A DNA stretch of 64,000 nucleotides, from the NCBI RefSeq assembly GCF_004303025.1, contig NZ_PJQW01000010.1, positions 19,038 to 83,037 of the forward strand, read 5' to 3'. Under the pieces are notes generated by a model that did not search any database, was not told where the DNA came from, and saw only the letters and a program-made list of their open reading frames with translations. Source of the stretch: Flavobacterium sp. J27 (GTDB lineage: Bacteria; Bacteroidota; Bacteroidia; Flavobacteriales; Flavobacteriaceae). Every line of letters begins with the position of its first letter. Within the stretch, counting starts at the first letter, position 1. This document shows positions 51,582-59,196 of this stretch, piece after piece. Both the position numbers and the translations under genes were made by a program.

Positions 51582-51956
51582 ATGAAATCTTGTTTTTGTG
51601 GCTCAGGAAATCCTTTTGAAGTTTGTTGCGAACCTTTTTTACAGGGTACCAAAATTCCTCTATTTCCTGAACAACTCATGCGTTCGCGATATACGGCTTA
51701 TGTAGTTCAAAATGCAAGTTATTTATTGAATACAACGCATGTGTCGCAACGAAAATTATATTCTAAAAATGAAATTTTAAAATGGGCTAAAGCCAATACT
51801 TGGGTCAAGCTAGAGGTAATTCGAGCTGATAAAGCTATAGTAGAGTTTAAAGCCTATTATTTAGATGAAAGATTACAACCTCAAATACATCATGAAAAAT
51901 CTACGTTTAAACAAGAAGCAGGGAAATGGTTTTATGTTGACGGACAATTTTACTAA
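51582..51956 (+). CDS. YchJ family protein with SEC-C zinc motif
   Basis: A 124-residue protein: the N-terminal SEC-C motif (CFCGSGNPFEVCCEPFL; Cys4, Cys6, Cys15, Cys16) and the YchJ NTF2-like domain (FPEQLMRSRYTAYVVQNASY, WVKLEVI, EKSTFKQEAGKWFYVDGQ). Function unknown. It follows the methyltransferase at 6 bp, so the two are co-transcribed, and its last 4 bases overlap the opposite-strand ATP-grasp gene. Confidence 0.9.
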   Translation: MKSCFCGSGNPFEVCCEPFLQGTKIPLFPEQLMRSRYTAYVVQNASYLLNTTHVSQRKLYSKNEILKWAKANTWVKLEVIRADKAIVEFKAYYLDERLQPQIHHEKSTFKQEAGKWFYVDGQFY

Positions 51957-52999
51957 AATTTTAAAATAACATCATAGTATTCATGATGTTTTTTAAATTC
52001 TTTTACCCCTTCTTTAAATGTTAAATAAGGATTGTTGTAGTGCTCATGATTCATTTTACTTATTTTATACATATAATGAAAATGACGTGTCAATTCTTTC
52101 CATCCATAAAATAAAGAATGTTTTGGGTCGTATATATGTGTAGGTTCACTTAACGCACCATTTATTTCCACAATTTCAAAATTTGATCCTTTTTCTAATT
52201 GTTCATAGCTTTCAAACATAATGTCCATTCGTCCAAAGTAAAAACCATTAATTTCGGAACAAATTGTATTGAAAGTATCGATGAGTTGTGGAGTAATATA
52301 ATGACTAGAATCGATAAATTTTGAACCTCTACAATGGTTACCATAAGGCACTAGATTGCGCTTTTCACCATCAGCCAAAACCTCTTGCATTTTTTCTTGT
52401 AACTCGTTCTTTAAAACAGGAATTTGAAAGGCATAGCGCGGATTTTGTAAAAGTAATTCTTCAATAGTATTTTTTCCATTTCCAGTTATAATTAAAAATT
52501 CTTTTTCAACAATCCCAGTAATAGTTCCTTTTTCTTGATTTGGGTAACGCACATAAAAAAGCCCTATTTCTTTTGTATAAGGAATTAAATTTTGAATAAG
52601 ATAATTAAAATCTGCTTTTTTATGATAGGCAGCCAGTTCTTTTTCATCGGTAATTCTTTTTACTGCAGTGCCTCTTAAACCTACATCAGGTTTGGCAATA
52701 AACGGAAAGACAATTTGTGCTGTCTCACAAGCTTTACTAATGGTTTCAAAGGATTGGTCTTGTTGTATTAAAACGGTTTTTGGATAATATTTTTGTGGAA
52801 TTAAATCATAAATTTCTTTCTTTGATTCCATCAAAAAACCACCATTTCTAATGGTAGGATTAGAAGCATTAAAATAAAAAAAAGATTGGGTACGCAACAC
52901 ATAATAAATGTATTGGAAATAAACAGGAATGTATACAATTTGGTAAGGCCAATATTCCCAATGTGTTATTTTATGTAAGCGTAATTTTATCTTATTCAT
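51953..52999 (-). CDS. ATP-grasp family protein (D-Ala-D-Ala ligase-like)
   Basis: A 348-residue protein. FPFIAKPDVGLRGTAVKRI fits the ATP-grasp lysine and glycine-rich loop, IGLFYVRYPNQ and ITGNGKNTIEE the substrate/ATP part, and FGRMDIMFES with IVEINGALSEP the metal-binding C-terminus (Asp, Glu, Asn). Such enzymes join a carboxylate to an amine via acyl-phosphate. No known product. Its start overlaps the NRDE gene (ATGA), the middle of a tight operon. Confidence 0.8.
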   Translation of the reverse strand: MNKIKLRLHKITHWEYWPYQIVYIPVYFQYIYYVLRTQSFFYFNASNPTIRNGGFLMESKKEIYDLIPQKYYPKTVLIQQDQSFETISKACETAQIVFPFIAKPDVGLRGTAVKRITDEKELAAYHKKADFNYLIQNLIPYTKEIGLFYVRYPNQEKGTITGIVEKEFLIITGNGKNTIEELLLQNPRYAFQIPVLKNELQEKMQEVLADGEKRNLVPYGNHCRGSKFIDSSHYITPQLIDTFNTICSEINGFYFGRMDIMFESYEQLEKGSNFEIVEINGALSEPTHIYDPKHSLFYGWKELTRHFHYMYKISKMNHEHYNNPYLTFKEGVKEFKKHHEYYDVILKF

Positions 53000-53673
53000 G
53001 ATTCTAAGAGATCAATATAATGTATTTCATTTTTTTCCAAATGGTCGACAACTTGTGTAATACTTACGGTTTTAAGAATATTATTTCTATTAATTTGTAA
53101 ACCAAACTCTGTATTTTCATTTTCTGTAAATTGATGAAAATGGCATAATTTTTCAGCTGTAATTGAAGTGGTTTCCTCCAAAAAATTAAAAAACCATTGG
53201 GATCTTTCTGCTCTGATTTCTTTGGAATATAAAGTAGATGATGACCATATATATGCTTTGTTAGTATCTAATTCGATATCACTTTTCGCTACTCCATCCC
53301 ATTGCAATTGATGTAATTTTTTATTTTCAAAAAGAACAATAGTAAAAGGTTCAATACCTTCTAAAGAAATTGTTTGCCAAGTTTCTAACACATTTGGAGA
53401 GGCTATTAAATCGATAACAATAAGCCCTCTGCTTTTTCTGTAGTGCGCTTTTGGAATATGCTTTTCTTGAGCACCATTTAATAAAACTACTGTTGCTGTA
53501 TTTGATTTGGCAAACCAAGTTCCACCCCCTTTTTGATCTTTAGGAAAGGTAATTTTATAATTATTTATGGTATACTCTTTTGGAGGAATAGCCCTAGGTC
53601 TTGCGATTTGTTCATCTCGATTAGAGGTAAGGCAATAACCAGTAGATAAAGGCACGTAGGTTACTGTACACAT
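52996..53673 (-). CDS. NRDE (TANGO2-like) family protein
   Basis: A 225-residue protein with the family start MCTVTYVP, where Cys2 would be an N-terminal nucleophile after removal of Met, and the eponymous LTSNRDEQIARPRAIPP. GGGTWFAKSN is also conserved in the family. The fold is thought to be Ntn-hydrolase-like; TANGO2 has been linked to haem handling. It overlaps its neighbours by 13 bases (DinB side) and 4 bases (ATP-grasp side). Confidence 0.9.
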   Translation of the reverse strand: MCTVTYVPLSTGYCLTSNRDEQIARPRAIPPKEYTINNYKITFPKDQKGGGTWFAKSNTATVVLLNGAQEKHIPKAHYRKSRGLIVIDLIASPNVLETWQTISLEGIEPFTIVLFENKKLHQLQWDGVAKSDIELDTNKAYIWSSSTLYSKEIRAERSQWFFNFLEETTSITAEKLCHFHQFTENENTEFGLQINRNNILKTVSITQVVDHLEKNEIHYIDLLES

Positions 53674-54149
53674 TGCGATTTATATTCTAAAGTAGATTTG
53701 GCAATACCAAAATTATCGGGTAAAATTATGTTTTTGTATTTCATTACTGCTACTTTAATCAAAGCTTGATGATGAATACTATGTTCTAGGTTGTAAAGTA
53801 ATTCTCTGAAATAGTTTGTAGGAATTCTAAAGTTTGCTTTTTGCATACCATCTTCTAGAAATAAATCTTTATTTGGTAGATTGATAGTATTTAAAATGTT
53901 TGTGATGGCATTTTTAGCTTCGATTATAGAACTTTGTATCGCTAAATTTCGTTTCCTTTTATCATAATTAATTACACCTAAATCATAATTTTCGGTTAAG
54001 CATTGATATAATTCTATAATATGACGTGTGTGTTCGCCTATAGTAGCATTGCTTAATTCTGAATTACAAAAGGTGTATTTTTCAGCGTCTAGTTGATCTA
54101 ATAATGTCACAATTTCTAGGAAATTTCTCTGAATAGCTGGTACAAGCAT
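53661..54149 (-). CDS. DinB family protein
   Basis: A 162-residue four-helix protein with the DinB metal-binding histidines: GEHTRHIIELY (helix 2) and LEHSIHHQALIK (helix 4). DinB/YfiT-like proteins bind Zn or Ni and act in thiol (for example bacillithiol) transfer or are of unknown use. First gene of the DinB-NRDE-ATP-grasp operon; MsrB lies 16 bp upstream on the same strand, so it may belong too. Confidence 0.82.
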   Translation of the reverse strand: MLVPAIQRNFLEIVTLLDQLDAEKYTFCNSELSNATIGEHTRHIIELYQCLTENYDLGVINYDKRKRNLAIQSSIIEAKNAITNILNTINLPNKDLFLEDGMQKANFRIPTNYFRELLYNLEHSIHHQALIKVAVMKYKNIILPDNFGIAKSTLEYKSQCVQ

Positions 54150-54165
54150 ATAGTGTTAGAATAAA

Positions 54166-54633
54166 TTATTTATTAGGAATAAATTTTATAGAAACCGAAT
54201 TCGTACAATAGCGTTTTCCAGTTGTTTCTTGCGGGCCATCGTCAAAAACATGCCCTAAATGGCCACCACATTTGGCACACATTACTTCGGTACGAATCAT
54301 ACCAAAACTAGTATCTTTTTCATAGATGACAGATCCAGGAACGGCTTGGTCAAAAGAAGGCCAACCGCAGTGTGATTCATATTTTGTATCTGAGGTAAAT
54401 AATAAATTGTCACAAGCAGCACACACATAATTCCCTTTTTCAAAATGATCCCAATATTCTCCTGTATAAGGGCGTTCGGTTCCTTTTTTTCTTAAAACAT
54501 CATATTCTTGGTCGGAAAGTTTTGCTTTCCATTCTGCTTCAGTTTTTTTAATTTCTGGTTCCATAACTTTTTTATTTTGAGCTAATATAACTTGCAATAC
54601 TAACAAAAATAATAAAATAAATATTTTTTTCAT
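54166..54633 (-). CDS. msrB: Exported peptide-methionine (R)-S-oxide reductase
   Basis: A 155-residue enzyme with a signal peptide (1-18), so it acts outside the cytosol. It reduces methionine-R-sulfoxide in proteins. Zn-binding CAAC and CAKC pairs, the GWPSF motif and the catalytic Cys in KRYCTNSVSIKF are present. The N-terminal MsrB motif EWKAKLSDQEYDVLRKKGTE follows the signal. Confidence 0.94.
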   Translation of the reverse strand: MKKIFILLFLLVLQVILAQNKKVMEPEIKKTEAEWKAKLSDQEYDVLRKKGTERPYTGEYWDHFEKGNYVCAACDNLLFTSDTKYESHCGWPSFDQAVPGSVIYEKDTSFGMIRTEVMCAKCGGHLGHVFDDGPQETTGKRYCTNSVSIKFIPNK

Positions 54634-54680
54634 AGTGATACTTTTTAGTGTAAAATGTAAAATACTAAAATAAAATTAAT

Positions 54681-55139
54681 TTACTTTTTCTCAATTGTTT
54701 TCCAATTTTTATCGGCATTAGGTAACAATGTTGCTTCTTCTTTATTCCAAAGTTTTAATGTATTTGTTAGATATTTATTATAAAACAAATACAATTTGTT
54801 GTTAATTATTTTAAAAGTCTTTGGATCTACTTCCACTTTTTCACCAGATTTACCTATAGCATAAGCACACCAGCCACCATATTGAGGTTTGTACATATTA
54901 CTATTCTTTTCAAAAGCTTCTTTATGACTTTGGGAAGCAAAAAAATAAGTAACACCGTTTTCATTTACACTAAAAGCCTCTTTTCCTTTTATTGCTTTAT
55001 GATCTTGAAAATAAGCCACTACATCATAACCCTCTACAGCAATTTTATTGTTACTAAGATTCAAGTTACCAATGTTTTGCTGAGCATAAATAAAGGTACT
55101 TGTTAAAGAGAATAAAAATAAATATACAATTTTTTTCAT
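54681..55139 (-). CDS. Exported YHS domain protein
   Basis: A 152-residue protein: signal peptide (1-19) and a YHS-like domain with IAVEGYDVVAYFQDHKAIKG, YFFASQSHKEAFEKN and PQYGGWCAYAIGKSGEKVEV. YHS domains bind metal or occur next to oxidoreductases; the exact role is unknown. It has its own -7 element at 55163 and may lead the transcript into msrB, 47 bp downstream. Confidence 0.88.
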   Translation of the reverse strand: MKKIVYLFLFSLTSTFIYAQQNIGNLNLSNNKIAVEGYDVVAYFQDHKAIKGKEAFSVNENGVTYFFASQSHKEAFEKNSNMYKPQYGGWCAYAIGKSGEKVEVDPKTFKIINNKLYLFYNKYLTNTLKLWNKEEATLLPNADKNWKTIEKK

Positions 55140-55162
55140 AGGATTTGTAATTAAATTCTATG

Positions 55163-55170
55163 CAAATGTA
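55163..55170 (-). promoter_or_regulatory. -7 element of the YHS gene
   Basis: caaatgta on plus, TAcaTTTG on minus, 23 bp before the start codon. Confidence 0.65.
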
Positions 55171-55218
55171 TTTTTTAATTTACTTTACGAATGTCAGCTA
55201 CTTAACACGAATGTATTT

Positions 55219-55662
55219 TTAGGTATTTATTTCTAAATCTTTTAAATATTCTTCATACTCGTAGAAGAAACGCTCAAAGGCATCCATTTTTTCATAAAAG
55301 AAGTTAAAAGTTTTTTCCCAACTATCTTTGTTATTAATACTAACATCTGTTTTTTCCACCCAAATACGACTCACTTCTTTGCCGTTTTCTAAATAGAAAT
55401 GAGGCTCAAAAATAGCATCTTCCAGAAAATCTTCAAGTAAAATAGTTTTTAAAGAATATACTTTTTCATAATAAATCGTTCTTTTATCATCGTCTTTTGG
55501 CTCTATTTCCAATAAAACTTGTGCTTTTTTGTTGTCTATATGAAATTTAAAGCTAAAGTCTTTAATTTTAGTGTTATACAAAAGCCATTTTCTTGGATAA
55601 GCTTCTGCAAAGGCAGTCCAAAACGACTTTTTTAATTGTAATGTTTCTTCTTTACTATACAT
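55219..55662 (-). CDS. DUF4268 family protein
   Basis: A 147-residue cytosolic protein matching DUF4268: MYSKEETLQLKKSFWTAFAE, PRKWLLYNTKIKDFSFKFHI, and the ending FEKF-like AFERFFYEYEEYLKD. The family is compared with nuclease-type folds, but activity has not been shown. Single gene. Confidence 0.85.
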   Translation of the reverse strand: MYSKEETLQLKKSFWTAFAEAYPRKWLLYNTKIKDFSFKFHIDNKKAQVLLEIEPKDDDKRTIYYEKVYSLKTILLEDFLEDAIFEPHFYLENGKEVSRIWVEKTDVSINNKDSWEKTFNFFYEKMDAFERFFYEYEEYLKDLEINT

Positions 55663-55730
55663 TCTTTATTAAATTTTATATAATTTGAAAAAATTAGAGT
55701 AACTTTATAAGTTGTAAAAAACAAAATTAT

Positions 55731-56378
55731 ATGTTATTTCAGGATTTTATAAAATACATTCCAAAAATAAAAAAAGAAAAATTGCTAGCAGCCGATGCAC
55801 ATGCAAAAATGGCTCCTTTAGAACGTATTTCTTTTTTAAAGGAAGTAAGTTATGAAAACAAAAAACCAAGAGAAGCAGCTGTTTTAATGTTATTTTATCC
55901 TAAAGATGAAGTAACGCATTTAGCTTTAATTGTTAGAAACTCTTATCCTGGGGTGCACTCTTCACAAATAGGATTTCCAGGAGGGAAAGTTGAAATTGAA
56001 GATGCAAATCTGGAAGCAACTGCTTTAAGAGAGACACATGAAGAAGTAGGTATTGCTCCACATAAAATTGAAATCATTAAACCATTTAGCAAAGTATATA
56101 TTCCACCAAGCAATTTTTTAGTATCTCCATTTATGGGGATTTCACACGAAGAATTGTCTTTTGTACCTGATCATGATGAGGTAAAATATGTACTCGAATT
56201 TCCGTTATTGGCATTTTTAGATGATCAATCGATTACCAACGTTCGAATGACTACTTCTTATGCTACAGATATTGAAGTACCTGCCTTTATGGTTGAAAAA
56301 TATGTGGTTTGGGGTGCTACCGCTATGATGATGAGTGAGTTAAAAGAAGCTGTTAAAAATGCTATGGTAGAAAAATAG
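55731..56378 (+). CDS. Nudix hydrolase, CoA pyrophosphatase type
   Basis: A 215-residue enzyme. The Nudix box GGKVEIEDANLEATALRETH continuing EEVGI is intact, and the preceding VRNSYPGVHSSQIGFP is the CoA-pyrophosphatase (NudL/YeaB) signature. It should cut CoA and related dinucleoside pyrophosphates. Divergent from the DUF4268 gene; an acyltransferase gene follows. Confidence 0.92.
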   Translation: MLFQDFIKYIPKIKKEKLLAADAHAKMAPLERISFLKEVSYENKKPREAAVLMLFYPKDEVTHLALIVRNSYPGVHSSQIGFPGGKVEIEDANLEATALRETHEEVGIAPHKIEIIKPFSKVYIPPSNFLVSPFMGISHEELSFVPDHDEVKYVLEFPLLAFLDDQSITNVRMTTSYATDIEVPAFMVEKYVVWGATAMMMSELKEAVKNAMVEK

Positions 56379-56428
56379 TGTTTTTTTAAGTTTTCTTAAA
56401 ATTTTAATATAAAAAAGATAGGTTTTAT

Positions 56429-56436
56429 TACATTTG
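56429..56436 (+). promoter_or_regulatory. -7 element of the PlsC-like gene
   Basis: tacatttg matches TAnnTTTG, 32 bp before the start codon. Confidence 0.6.
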
Positions 56437-56468
56437 TAGCCCTATTTTTATTTTAAATCTACTAGTAT

Positions 56469-57272
56469 ATGGGATTATTCAAAAGAAATCCTTTCGGACA
56501 TATTTTATTTTTAAAGAAATGGTTAATTCGAATTGCAGGATCTTTTACACATAAACGTTATAGAGGTTTTAACAGTCTTCAAATTGATGGTTCTGAAATA
56601 ATCAGATCTTTACCAGATACTAATGTGTTATTTATCTCAAATCATCAAACGTATTTTGCCGATGTTGTTGCCATGTTTCATGTTTTTAATGCGGCTTTAA
56701 AAGGAAGAGAAGATAATATTAAGAATGTAGGTTATCTTTGGAACCCCAAATTAAACATGTATTATGTAGCAGCAAAAGAGACAATGCAAGCGGGTTTGTT
56801 ACCAAAGATTTTAGCTTATGCTGGGGCTATAACAGTTGAAAGAACTTGGAGAGCTGAAGGAAAAGATGTAAAAAGAGAAGTAAATCCAAACGATACTGAA
56901 AATATAAAATTAGCTTTAGATGATGGTTGGGTAGTTACTTTTCCTCAAGGAACAACTCGTTCCTTTAAACCAGTTAGAAAAGGAACGGCACATATTATAT
57001 TACAGCATAAACCTATAGTTGTACCTATTGTAATTGATGGTTTTAGAAGATCATTTGATCGAAAAGGTCTTCGAATCAAGAAAAAAGGAATCTTACAATC
57101 ATTTGTAATTAAGTCTCCTTTAGACATTGATTATGAAAATGATTCCGTTGAAACTGTAGTTGAAAAAATTGAATATGCAATTGAACAACATCCTTCTTTC
57201 TTAAAGGTTATCCCTGCTGAAGAGTTAGAAGAACAAGCAAAATTAGATAAAGAAAGAATGTGGAGATATTAA
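56469..57272 (+). CDS. 1-acyl-sn-glycerol-3-phosphate acyltransferase (PlsC-like)
   Basis: A 267-residue PlsC-fold acyltransferase: catalytic HQTYFAD in ISNHQTYFADVVAMF and the second block VTFPQGTTRSF. It should acylate lysophosphatidate or a related glycerolipid at the inner membrane. The C-terminal 80 residues include PIVIDGFRRSFDRKGLRI. Own promoter; lies behind the Nudix gene. Confidence 0.9.
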   Translation: MGLFKRNPFGHILFLKKWLIRIAGSFTHKRYRGFNSLQIDGSEIIRSLPDTNVLFISNHQTYFADVVAMFHVFNAALKGREDNIKNVGYLWNPKLNMYYVAAKETMQAGLLPKILAYAGAITVERTWRAEGKDVKREVNPNDTENIKLALDDGWVVTFPQGTTRSFKPVRKGTAHIILQHKPIVVPIVIDGFRRSFDRKGLRIKKKGILQSFVIKSPLDIDYENDSVETVVEKIEYAIEQHPSFLKVIPAEELEEQAKLDKERMWRY

Positions 57273-57427
57273 ATTTTACATTATATTCTTTCTCTCTTAC
57301 TTCTTAAAAATCCAACTTTTTAATTATATTATTACTTTACTTTTTAGTATGTCATATAAAAAAGATATGCTAAAAAGAAGAAGTTGGCGGACTCGACTTT
57401 CTAGCATATACAAACAAAAAACAAACA

Positions 57428-57458
57428 AAACTATAAATAAATTAAGTACTTATAGTTT
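57428..57458 (-). terminator. Probable terminator of the mono-haem lipoprotein gene
   Basis: 9-bp stem aaactataa / ttatagttt; on the minus strand the distal arm is followed by a T-rich run. It lies 40 bp past the stop codon at 57499. Confidence 0.5.
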
Positions 57459-57498
57459 ATTTTTAAGACAGCAATATAATACTTTTTTTTAATTTATA

Positions 57499-59055
57499 TT
57501 ACTGTTTCTTTCCACTAATACTTTTTTTCCAACGCATAATATCACCATAAACATGGCTTAGATAATTAGGATCATTAGAAGGACCTGCCGGACTATAATC
57601 ATGGTGACAAGTAAAGCAGGAACCGTTTTTTTCACTATACGTTGTTCCATTTTGAATATATGTTTCCATAGTTGAATTTGCTAATTGACTTGTCCCTATA
57701 GCAACTCCACTTCCTGAGTTTGTTGGAGAATAACTTACACCAGTAGGAGGTAAACCACTATCAGTCCAAGTAGAACCAATAAAGAAATAATGTTTACGAA
57801 CATCATTACCTACAAGTTGTGAAAATACCGAATTGTTAATAGAAATTACCTGGCTATTTGAAGCAGCTACTGATGCGTTTTCAGGATTCGGTACACCAGC
57901 ATTGGCAACTCCCCAAGGTTTTGTTCTGGAAGAATTACTCGGACTAACTGTATTGTTTTCAGGAGCACCTGCAAAGTTTGCATAAATACTATCTGCTTTA
58001 AATTTCATATGTGAAATATTAATATTCACAGTATCATTTGCATTCGAATTTAAAATCCAATCACTTCCTGTATTTGCTCCAACGTGTCTCAAACTGTTGT
58101 TTTTGTCTAAATAGCTATAACTTAAAGCAGGAGCGGTTTTTTGATGTTCAAAAGTAGACCAAACCATTTCAGGATGACCCGCTGTACTTCCCACAATATG
58201 AACGCCTAGTAATGCTAACTTTGTTTTTACAGATTGATCTAAAATCGTCCATTTTGTAGGTGTCTTATCATAAGTTGGAATTGTAGCATCAATAACAATG
58301 TAATTGCTCAATTCGCTCGCATCTATAGTACTTGCTTCTACCCAAGAAGTTTTAATTTCGATAGCTAATGCATTTGCATCTGGTAACTTGATGCCTTTAC
58401 CATTAGCGTAATTTACGATACTATCTAATTCTTGTTGTGTTGTAGGAAATTGTTTTCCACTCATTTTCCCATCATTAACAGCCGAAAGGAATTCTGCATA
58501 GACATCGTTTACCATTGTAATATAATATACCATGGCACTGTCTTGAGACATTAAAGCATCTCCTGTAGCCTGTCCTTCTTCGCTATCGTTGCTGTCTACT
58601 TGAAAACTCTTTTCTAAGGTAGGCATAGCGCTTAAGATAGTACCAGGTGTATGTGGTATTAGTTTTCTTTCATTATTTCCAAATTCTGTTGAAACCGTAT
58701 AGAAAATAGGTGATTCAAAAACGGTTTTTCCTGAAACAGGACTTGGTGAGGTAATCCATAAAAACATTTGTTGTGACCATTTATAAAAATCACAATTATC
58801 TTTATGTCCAAAGGTAACACTGTTAGCAGGATTTACGACTCCATTTTCTGTTGCTTTACCAGAAGCAAACCAAGAATTAAAAGTTAATGAATCGACTACA
58901 CAAGAGGGTAATACATCTTGAGGCAAATTGTTAGTTATAACGGCTACATCTTCTATTTCTTCTATAGGTTCTTCTTTTTCTTTTGGTTTACAAGAAATAC
59001 CTAAGGTTAGTCCTAAGAGGACTAAAAAGCTAAATTGGGTTACTGTTTTTTTCAT
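57499..59055 (-). CDS. Lipoprotein with C-terminal single haem c motif
   Basis: A 518-residue lipoprotein: lipobox ISCK (Cys22), an acidic linker (EKEEPIEEIEDV), a long domain with FGHKDNCDFYKWSQQMFLWI, and one haem motif CFTCH (480-484) near the end followed by HDYSPAGPSNDPNYLSHVYG. I know no named family for the body. It is probably a periplasmic or outer-membrane redox protein. Single gene with its own -7 element. Confidence 0.75.
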   Translation of the reverse strand: MKKTVTQFSFLVLLGLTLGISCKPKEKEEPIEEIEDVAVITNNLPQDVLPSCVVDSLTFNSWFASGKATENGVVNPANSVTFGHKDNCDFYKWSQQMFLWITSPSPVSGKTVFESPIFYTVSTEFGNNERKLIPHTPGTILSAMPTLEKSFQVDSNDSEEGQATGDALMSQDSAMVYYITMVNDVYAEFLSAVNDGKMSGKQFPTTQQELDSIVNYANGKGIKLPDANALAIEIKTSWVEASTIDASELSNYIVIDATIPTYDKTPTKWTILDQSVKTKLALLGVHIVGSTAGHPEMVWSTFEHQKTAPALSYSYLDKNNSLRHVGANTGSDWILNSNANDTVNINISHMKFKADSIYANFAGAPENNTVSPSNSSRTKPWGVANAGVPNPENASVAASNSQVISINNSVFSQLVGNDVRKHYFFIGSTWTDSGLPPTGVSYSPTNSGSGVAIGTSQLANSTMETYIQNGTTYSEKNGSCFTCHHDYSPAGPSNDPNYLSHVYGDIMRWKKSISGKKQ

Positions 59056-59086
59056 CTGTTTATTTGAATTTAGTTGATTGGTAAAT

Positions 59087-59094
59087 CAAAAATA
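59087..59094 (-). promoter_or_regulatory. -7 element of the mono-haem lipoprotein gene
   Basis: caaaaata on plus, TAttTTTG on minus, 31 bp before the start codon. Confidence 0.55.
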
Positions 59095-59142
59095 TGAAAA
59101 TAAGACTAAAATCATATAGGTATAATTACCTGTTTTTCATAA

Positions 59143-59178
59143 AAAAAGCGCTTTTATTATTAATAAAAGCGCTTTTTA
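59143..59178 (-). terminator. Strong terminator of the T9SS adhesin gene
   Basis: aaaaagcgcttttat pairs with ataaaagcgcttttt around a short AT loop. It starts about 19 bp beyond the stop codon at 59197; T runs on both strands. Confidence 0.85.
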
Positions 59179-59196
59179 AAAAAGATTATGTTTATG

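Noticed and set aside
57349..57492. 47-residue basic plus-strand frame (MSYKKDMLKRRSWRTRLSSI...)
   Set aside because: It runs through the likely terminator hairpin of the opposite gene, has no coding neighbours on its strand and no recognisable family.
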